Assembly: GCA_032718475.1 (NCBI GenBank)
Contig: JAUCBJ010005470.1
Coordinates: forward strand, 21,505 to 85,504
Length of the DNA: 64,000 bases
Direction of reading: 5' to 3'
DNA from: Nemertoderma westbladi
Lineage: Eukaryota; Xenacoelomorpha; Nemertodermatida; Nemertodermatidae
Shown one piece after another: positions 55,496-64,000 of the stretch. The notes beneath the pieces were generated by a model that was not told where the DNA came from, made no database searches, and saw only the letters and a list, made by a program, of their open reading frames with translations. The position numbers were made by a program, and so were the translations under genes. Each line of letters opens with the position of its first letter. Within the stretch, counting starts at the first letter, position 1.

Positions 55496-56164
55496 CTGCT
55501 GCACCTTCAACCTGAGTCTCTAGATCTAAACTCTCCTCATAAATGTCTTCCAACTGGACTGAGGAAACATAACAGCTGTAATACCGGGCATGGGCTATAT
55601 ATCCTCTAAATGCATTATTCCCATTTGGTTCTCTTCCTATTGTTAGAGTGTTGGATTCTCCAGAAATCAAAGCTGTTGAAGGAGATTCAAAATCCTTACT
55701 AAGAGGATCTGGATTCCCAACTTTTCGACTGTATAATGTAACTTTCTTCTCCACAGCAGTGACTCTTAAGGCCACCATATGCCAAACATTAATTTCTACA
55801 GCATTATCCAATCTAAACTGTGTTTTTGGTCCACCATTCATACTGTTGTACCAAAGTGTGGATATACTCGGGTGTAAGAGAAAATGTGAACCTCTTGGAC
55901 TAGGATCTCCAAATTCAATGATGGCACCTGTTCCACCAAATATCGGCTTTATGAATGCTATTAGTGTAAATGTTTCTGAGAGCAGTTCAATACCATGTTG
56001 AATAGAAACATATCCTTCACGGAAATACATGGCCTGGTCATTAACTCCTGCTGGTCCGACACCAAATGATATTCTCTTATAAATGGTTCCATTTAGATTC
56101 CCAAGTTTATCTTTAGATCCATACTTGATACTCAAAGGCCAGTAGGCTTCAGAAGCGCAGGAAC
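55496..56164 (-). CDS. Laminin-G-like exon G (type I)
   Basis: 669 bp, phase 1-1. The acceptor ATTTACAG precedes GTTCCTGCGC, and the donor is GTTTGTTAT. It begins SCASEAYWPLSIKYG. Its middle is almost identical to exon D (GREPNGNNAFRGYIAHARYY, YVSSVQLEDIY). It is the most 5' laminin-G exon seen. The upstream cbEGF exon ends with T, which with GT at this exon's start makes a cysteine codon. Confidence 0.83.
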
Positions 56165-57640
56165 CTGTAAATATTAGATAATGAGCACTTCTTGAATGGG
56201 TTTAATTTTTGGTGCAACGAATAACCAAATTAGCTTTTGTGAAACCTCATAAGTTACTTATAGTTTCCAGTACTCAGCACCACACTGTTGTAAGCACTGT
56301 AAATTAAACTTTCTTGTCACTACCATCATAGTGCAAATTAGCTTTTATGTGAATCTATTCTATGACAGCAGGTGTTTAGAGATAATATGATGGTCAGATA
56401 TTTTACATGCCTGAAAAAAGGATGAATTGATAATTTATGCGTTTGATCGCTAACTATGGAGATGTTATGTTATGGGCCAGCTGACAATGCATCTATGTGC
56501 AGTATGGTTGATGTATGTATGTGGCTCTTTGCAAACTATATACTATACGAAATTTTACAGATGTAGTGAATAGCCATATATCTCTAGTCTGGACCATACA
56601 TAACTTTGCCTTGATCCAGTCCTCGGTTATGTGCCTTAGCCCAGACACCCAATACCCCACAGGTCACGGAAACCGGGGTTTTGTATGCAGCAGCAGAAGG
56701 TTTAGTAGGGAAGAGGGTCGAATGGGACTCGAAATGAGAAGTGGTTTATCTAGACACTGGTGGTGGTGTTTTTTCATTCTTAGCATGATTCAGTTCTATT
56801 TGTTCAAATTCGCCTTTATACACATATATTTTATTAAATTTGTAAGAAAACATGAGGAATCAGGAAAAAAAAGTGAATAGTCTTGGACAAATATTTCCGC
56901 AGAGCTAATCAGCATAAATTTCCAACTAAGTGCCATGCATTATTTAAGGTGATGTTTTCAAAATATATTTTACTACTCAACATGATAAAACGTTTATTAT
57001 CATATGATCAACAACTTCTGCAAAAAGAATTAAATCCTCACAATTATCAAGTGTTTCTCTACACAATTGAACCATTAATATTAACCATATTGTTCATAAT
57101 CATATTTAACCATTAATAGTGCACCATTAATGTTATGGTGTTTGTGAAATTCTCATAATTATGTTCTTAATAGAAGACCTTTGATTATCTTTAATTTCAT
57201 TCCCAGTATATTTTATTGCTTGTTTTATTCGTAAAGTATGACTATACCCATTAACAATTCGCTGTGTTCAGCATGTTGTATTATGAGAGATGCAATGTCT
57301 TCTAGACAGAGTGTTGCAACTGTATATGACTGTCTAGTGTCTATATATTCTGAATACTTCTGTATATCTTCTTGGCTGTATTTCTGGATATACATTTACA
57401 CGCCTGAATTGACACCACTTTTCTTAAATTTGTTTCATATTGAATCTAGTACTTAAAACATATAGCTAGTTTTCTTTAACTTTTAAAACCGCTAGTAAAT
57501 TAAAAAACTCAACTACATAATAATTGTATTCGTATATACCTGTAGAATAATTAAATAGAAATGGAGATCAAATTAACTAAATAAATGAATACGAGTCCAT
57601 GTTCTCTATAACGAATACAAGTAAATGTTTTCTGATACAT
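56165..57640. other. Intron sequence, no gene seen
   Basis: AT-rich, only short chance frames (for example 56515-56880 plus). No repeat recognised. Confidence 0.45.
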
Positions 57641-57689
57641 AACGTCTAAAACTGTTGTGGGTCCTTACGCCCTCTTGCCTCTGATCCTA

Positions 57690-58878
<1,189 letters not shown>

Positions 58879-59731
58879 GCCTTGTCGTCGATTTGCGAGT
58901 TGGCGATGTCTTGGAGGGAGGATCGTTGGAGTTGGTCGTATCGCTCTAGAATCGCCGGGAATTCAAAGCATGGGGCGGAGCGCAAGAAGTACAGAAGGCG
59001 GGGTATGGCGAAGGAATTCTTCAGGAGAAAAAAGGCGTAGTGACTATCGAGCGATGATAACCGGCTACTCATGGTCTCCAGGTCAGATACCTTTGCCTCA
59101 AGACATTTCACCATTGCGAATTTCCCTATCGGCGCACCCAGCATCGTGAGGTTGGCGAGGTCGGGTACTAAGATTCCCTCGCAGATGCTGTTGAACTCTT
59201 TGTGGATGCGATGGCGCTCCTCTTCGGGTGTTTCTCCCAGAAAAAATAACTCGCATTTCTTAGAGTTTAAAGTTAACCCGCACTTCCGTCCTTCCTCGAT
59301 AACTGTCTGGAGATCCTGTAGCACGATCTCATATTTGTCTGCGAAGTTTCCATCATCGAGATACCAGACGTTAAATTTAGATTTCAGCGAGTGGTTGAGA
59401 TCATTCGTGACATCTCAAAACAACGCAGGACCTTCGGGGTCTCCCTGTTGCGGACCTTCTTCGGAGAGGATCACCTTGTCTCCATGTATTAGGAAACTAT
59501 AATCAAATAGGCTGCCCGGGTATAATTATAAATCATCGGATAGCGCTGATGGATTGTCTCTAGGAGAGTGTCTCTACTGAGCGTGTTAAAGGCAATACTG
59601 AAATCGACTTTCAGTAAAACCGAGCAGCCGTTATTATCTGCTGAGACATACGAACGCGTTGCATGTGCTGCTGCTTCGGCTCCGTTCTTGGTCCCAATGC
59701 CAAGCTGAGTGGAACCATATGAGGCTGACCT

Positions 59732-60964
59732 CTATTCCTTCACGAGTGAGCCGACGTATTTTGAGCACAGTCGTCGCCATGTCATACCAACAGCAATTGG
59801 CCGGATTCCTACACTCTTCACAAATGCGAAGAGGTTTGCTCCAAAGAAGAGTGGTCCGATACAGTCTGGGATCTTACCGGCAACAACAAGGTCGACAAAC
59901 TTGCACATGGAGTTAAGAAGTCGGGATGCTGACTCTCCATTTTCAGCCCTTATGAGATCTTTGATGATCTGGGGTCGGATACCATCCGGCCCACCTGCGC
60001 TACCACTCGGAAATGTGGTGATCAGTTTGCGTAGTACCTGTGGTGAACAAGGTGTTGCACTTGGCTGCACTGGAGGAGGGGGGTCGCGTCTGTCTGCTGG
60101 GCGAGGAGGGTGCTTAGCTTTCAGGGCCTGCAGCGTCTCGGGAGTGTTCGGTGCCATAGAGTCTGTCGATGATGCGAGTCTGATAGCACCTCTGACATCG
60201 CCGTCTTCTATCTTCTCCGCCACTGCAGTGGCAAGGCGGATCTCATCCCGATTATTCTGATGTCGTGCTGATGTGGTATTCATTTCTGGAGGAGGCGTGA
60301 TGAAGGGGGAACAAGTGCGGAATGCGGCGATGTTCTTATTCACTTGTGAGGCTAGGGACAGTTGTTGTCGCCTTCCTCCGCGCTTAGGAGCCACTATACA
60401 GCGGTGACCTGCGATCAGAAGCTTAAACCAACTATCAACCAATGACGGGTCTGCGACTATGGCCATGAACAGATCGGATAAGAGGCTGGCAAGATTAGCT
60501 CTGGATGCCTTTGGGACATGTTTTAGTTGCTTAGCCCGATTGCCAATTAACATTTTAACAAGAGTCTCGGGGTCTGTGATGGTGTTCGGCGATGTCACTG
60601 GATCATCAATAGCTTCGGCTGGTTGCTGGCTGTGTGAGGTTCCTCCTTGGATAGGTGGCAGTCGCGGGTCATCCGGTCTGGATTGACCAGAGCCGAAGCA
60701 CCTATTATCGGTGGGACCATGAACACGTAATGTGTCGTTTAAGTTGATACGGACACTTTTGTTGCAGACGGGGCACACGCATTGTGACGGATCCCTTCTG
60801 AATTCGGCCCAGGACTCCATTGGTGCGGATCTCTGAGACGATTGTGGCTGATTAGGTTCATCAGGCTGTATTGGCGTGGTTCTTTGAGGTTCGTCTTTTT
60901 CAGGCTGCGCTGGTGCTATTCTCTGAGGCGAGTGTGGCTGCCGAGGTTCGACAGGCTGCGTGGA
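59732..60964 (-). pseudogene. Zinc-finger linker and RT N-terminus of NeSL/Utopia-like element
   Basis: It begins with a Pro/Gln-rich run (QPVEPRQPHSPQRIAP), then CVCPVCNKSVRINLNDTL, then H and C as in a CX2C...H...C finger, ending with a CFGSG. After ~150 variable residues come LRKLITTFPSGSAGGPDGI and GPLFFGANLFAFVKS, the entry motifs of RT. A stop at the TAG just upstream (60965-60967) separates it from the protease; the frame itself is otherwise open. Confidence 0.78.
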
Positions 60965-61365
60965 CTAGGGGATTCTAATGATGGATTCTAGTTCATCTAG
61001 TAGGGACTCCCTATATACCTGGATCGTCTCATCGTTGATGTCTAATGGGGATCCACCTCGGTAACCATCTTCGCAAACCGACAGAGGTAAACACCACATT
61101 GGTAGGAGTTGTATTGTCGCCTGGCCAGTGGTGGGTCGATTTTGAAGTGAGGGGGTGTTATGTTGAGCCTTCCAGCTTCTAACATTGCCCAATCTCTGAT
61201 TATATTTACCACCTGATCATTTGAGTTCCCAAGTGAGTCGAGGTAGGCGATGTTTCCATGTTCTGGAAAAAAGGCAGCTAGAGTCCAGTGCTTACCATTC
61301 ACGTTTACAGGAAACAGTATCAAAGCAAGCGAGAAGATATTAGTGTTCCGTGTCCAACGCTTCAC
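60965..61365 (-). pseudogene. Ulp1-type cysteine protease of NeSL/Utopia-like element
   Basis: ILFPVNVNGKHWTLAAFF carries the catalytic His, AYLDSLG the Asp, and RRQYNSYQCGVYLCRF the Gln and catalytic Cys, the C48 (Ulp1/SENP) arrangement. A frameshift after CRFAKMV moves the rest (GSPLDINDETIQVYRESLL) into another frame. This family cleaves ubiquitin-like or SUMO-like conjugates in eukaryotes; in LINEs its role is unknown. Confidence 0.8.
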
Positions 61366-61495
61366 CGATTCGTAGCCGCCACCACTGGCTGAGTAGCGGT
61401 CTATAAAATGGTGCTTAAAAAATGGTACTTAAAATAGTTGAATCAATTATTTACAATTATAAATTTAATGTGATATTTTTTAATTTAAAACTTAC

Positions 61496-61612
61496 AATAT
61501 TCGTCATTCCAAGTATATCCGTAGGCGCAAATGCAGTCATAGGAGCCTATTGTATTGTTACAAATCGAGACGATCCCACAGCTGTGGGTGTCCCTTACGC
61601 ATTCATCAATAT
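61496..61612 (-). CDS. Calcium-binding EGF exon
   Basis: A 117-bp exon (39 codons), phase 1-1. The acceptor CTCTTAG precedes ATATTGATGAATGC, and the donor GTAAGTTTT follows GAATATT. It reads DIDECVRDTHSCGIVSICNN, then TIGSYDCICAYGYTWNDEY, and the split T|GT makes the sixth cysteine. DIDEC plus C-x-N-x4-Y-x-C-x-C is the calcium-binding and hydroxylation consensus of cbEGF. Such modules occur in extracellular matrix and receptor proteins. It is too short to appear as a long ORF and is antisense to a chance plus-strand frame. Confidence 0.85.
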
Positions 61613-61900
61613 CTAAGAGATAAATTTTGCCAACGATGAGTTTCTATAATAGCTATTAATTAATATATTCAAATGAATATTATTTTGAATAGGTTTGTAT
61701 CTTTACTATATTTGAAGGTTTAAGTATTATCGTTGTATTGTACTAGTATTCTGTAATTTTTTGGTACTGTGTATCATATATATATATATAATAATTTATT
61801 TATAATCGGCCTGTTCCATTGCTGCTGCACATTGAGATGCCATAATGGCTTAACCAAAAATTGTGCCACCACCATGCAATTTACTATTGGGTTGCTGTAA
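61613..61900. other. Non-coding, AT-rich
   Basis: Nothing recognised except a (ta)n run at 61770-61790. Confidence 0.4.
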
Positions 61901-61904
61901 GTGC

Positions 61905-62395
61905 ATTAAGAATGTTATGCTAGCTTGTCGATAAAATTGCAACTCCACAACTATCTATCCCCCATAACTACGCAAGAACATCTGCATCTTCAAGGCCTGA
62001 CTCCTTAAAGTGCCGCCTTAAGAAAATCATTGGCAGAACACCTTGCTTATTGTATTATTGTATTTATGCATCCAGAGATTTGGTATCCTCAGCATAGCTA
62101 GAACCCAGCATAGACTCATGTATAGAAGTACTGGTACTAAAGCTGATCTAAATGTTCGTAATTTCTGAAGTATCCTATATGGCTTGCTTTCTAATCTTTG
62201 ACCATACCTGGCCCATACCTTCTTCTTGCATAATCGGAGGTCTTTACCTGAACTCAGGGTCTCTGATCCCAGGAAGAATAAGTTATCAACATGCTCAGCT
62301 CAAGCACACCATCCTAAGATATTATGCTCATATGTTCAGATATTTTCTGAAACTAAAAGCAGCCTGATGAGCTGTTCTAGTAAATTCTTCTCATG
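61905..62395 (-). pseudogene. RTE-like LINE 3'-end relic, interrupted by SINE
   Basis: Degenerate minus-strand copy of the tail and thumb region of the family at 12.3-13.1 kb, with a deletion near 62050. The thumb portion continues after the SINE at about 62685-62720. Confidence 0.65.
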
Positions 62396-62680
62396 AATTC
62401 TAAAGTAAAGTAAAGTAAATTGTCTTCGGCCGCTAGGCCAGGGATTACGCACAAAGTCTGACGACTTATTTCCAGTGCGGTCCCCCCAGAACTTTACTCC
62501 CCAGAGGAAACTCCAGTACTCATTTAGCTACCACTTAAGGATGCAAGGCAGAGATGCACCCTGGCTGGTCCCTTTAAAGCATTCGTGCCGAAACGAAAAC
62601 TGCCCTGGACCATGTGAGGATCGAACCCACGACCTACAGGAGATGTGAATTCAATGCAACCACTACACCAAGGTGGAACC
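62396..62680 (-). mobile_element. tRNA-derived SINE
   Basis: On the minus strand a tRNA-like head carries an A box TGGTGTAGTGG (62660-62670) and a B box GGTTCGATCC (62618-62627), spaced as in a tRNA. A ~190-bp unrelated body and a (TTTAC)n tail (62402-62420) follow. The pol III boxes, composite body and simple tail define a SINE. It is not a functional tRNA because the acceptor stem does not close. Confidence 0.75.
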
Positions 62681-62812
62681 TGGTTCTGAGAATACTCCTA
62701 GGTCATTGTCAACGTTTAGAGAAGTTCAAATATAGATATACCACCTGTTTATCAGTACTTTACATTAGCTACTGTAGCAACAGCAGAATTCAACACACCA
62801 TAGTATAAAGAC

Positions 62813-63179
62813 TACTACTAGGATCGGGATGCTGCATTGCAGCTGCATTTTTAAGAATGCTGTGCCGGCTTGTCAACAAAATTGCACCGCCACAACTCCC
62901 TATTACCCATGACATTTGCTAGATCATCCGCATCTTTAAGGCCAGTGTCCTTTAAGATGCGTCTCAAGAAAGTCATGGGCTGTCCACCATGCTTATTCAC
63001 TCCATGAGGCTGCCAAAGTACAAGATTATGCACTGGCTGGTCCTCACGGCGAAAGCAATGTCCTGTAAAGCGGAGGCGATTTTGTTCTAGTGTCAAGCTT
63101 GGGGGAACCAATGAGACACCTCCAAAGTTATATAGTGTCTGGTTGGAGATGTGTGCATTGTACTTGACACAATGAACCT
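62813..63179 (-). mobile_element. RTE-like LINE 3'-end, 5'-truncated copy
   Basis: Contains the C-terminal tail of the family (NAHISNQTLYN, FRREDQPVHNLVLW, FLRRILKDTGL, ELWRCNFVDKPAQHS) without break, ending in ctactactaggatcgg. Strongly 5'-truncated, as LINE insertions often are. It shows that the intact tail ends at QHS. Confidence 0.85.
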
Positions 63180-64000
63180 GAGTAGTAGGAGAAGCATAGC
63201 CCTCACCATACTCCTCCCTAGCTTGGGCTACGGCACGCATCTCGGAGGGCTATTAAAAAATGCCAAATTCCGGTGCTAAATTGTGGTGTTTAATGACCAT
63301 CTGTCACCAACAGTATTCTTGCCTTCAACCAATCGTTGCTTATCACCTGCGCGTAGCCTAACCTCGCGATGTCTGCCTTACTCGACAACTGTTACCACCC
63401 GCGAGTATTGATTCGCGTCGTTGCATCAACCAACCATCGCATATTCATCTTCGCGTACCCAAACTTCTCATCGCATGGCTAGCCCCCACTACGCTATTAT
63501 ATCGAATCGATTGCCAACTCACCACCACGCACGGCTACTCCTCGACGGCTGTCGCCAAACCAACCAACCGAGCGGCCTGCCTACCCCAACGCTATTATGA
63601 TACGTGTTGAAATTCCGCCACGTTCTAGCTACACGTATACGAATATTTCCATAGTTATTTCCTATCCATGCAACCAACCACTGTATACTGTATATGCAGA
63701 CAACGTGGCCACCAACTACACGCATCACGCATATATTATATTGATTGCCAACTCCACGACTGCTGTCGCCAAATCAACAAACCAAGCAGTATGATACATG
63801 AGATTCCGTCACGTTCTAGCTACGCGTATACGAGCATTAGTGATTATTACGCAATAATTTTTTTTGTTTATACAGTAGTTACCCACCAGCTAATCAACCA
63901 ATCAATAAACCGAATTTAGGCTATTTTCCAGTTTAAGACCTGTATTATTTTTGAAAATATCTTATATATAATCTCTTGCTTTAATCGCAATTAATCATTT
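63180..64000. other. Non-coding right end
   Basis: No gene. Two partly similar stretches (63597-63680 and 63795-63840) share tccgtcacgttctagctacg-type words, an imperfect duplication of ~190 bp period. Confidence 0.5.

Noticed and set aside
57560-57660. U2 snRNA target site beside the NeSL/Utopia-like element.
   Set aside because: No U2-like sequence could be recognised in either flank.
62600-62680. A tRNA gene.
   Set aside because: A and B boxes are good, but the acceptor stem does not pair and the sequence continues into a repeat body with a simple tail, so it is a SINE.

Overview
The window is animal genomic DNA, most likely from an aquatic invertebrate. It carries spliced extracellular-protein exons (laminin-G-like and calcium-binding EGF) in AT-rich introns full of metazoan-type retroelements: BEL/Pao LTR elements, RTE-like and CR1/Jockey-like LINEs, a NeSL/Utopia-like LINE and a tRNA-derived SINE. 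The species cannot be named from the sequence. Nothing bacterial (operons, Shine-Dalgarno sites, CRISPR arrays) is present.

Host gene: on the minus strand, one cbEGF exon (61496-61612) and seven laminin-G-like exons (55496-56164, 43735-44403, 42742-43410, 18309-18977, 16766-17437, 15703-16359, 10450-11106) all have AG/GT splice borders and phase 1-1 symmetry. They look like parts of one large secreted or cell-surface protein gene built by exon duplication. The exons fall into three sequence types in the transcript order I-II-I-I-II-III-III. Introns hold almost all the mobile DNA.

LTR elements: (a) 1 to about 9060 is a BEL/Pao element on the minus strand, running off the left edge, with a TATA-containing LTR near 8.9 kb and several coding breaks. 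(b) 23202-41747 is an old, decayed BEL/Pao element with 5-bp target duplication AGTAT; its 5' LTR and gag are truncated. (c) Inside its reverse-transcriptase region sits a much younger 11.7-kb LTR element, 28231-39952, with target duplication AGTTC, near-identical 1.61-kb LTRs and a polypurine tract. This inner element is the most unusual object here. It has an intact 1345-codon gag-protease ORF fused in frame to the C-terminal end of an integrase, no reverse transcriptase, RNase H or integrase core, and a separate 866-codon ORF. That ORF looks like a degenerate DEDD-type 3'-5' exonuclease fold followed by twin zinc knuckles. A ~24-bp DNA motif occurs three times in each LTR and once inside each large ORF, read in different frames.

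Other elements: RTE-like LINE copies (12.26-15.16, 19.5-21.4, 47.5-48.06, 49.65-50.09, 53.67-54.48, 61.9-62.4, 62.8-63.2 kb), a CR1-like C-terminal fragment (21.6-22.0 kb), a NeSL/Utopia-like LINE with an Ulp1-type protease (57.65-61.37 kb) and a fragment of a relative (52.4-52.76 kb). There are also a foldback element with ~0.6-kb inverted arms around a GC-rich coding remnant (44.9-46.8 kb), a small inverted-repeat element (52.97-53.65 kb), a SINE (62.4-62.68 kb), a decayed SAM-like-domain gene (50.1-51.0 kb) and several minisatellites, some with palindromic units.
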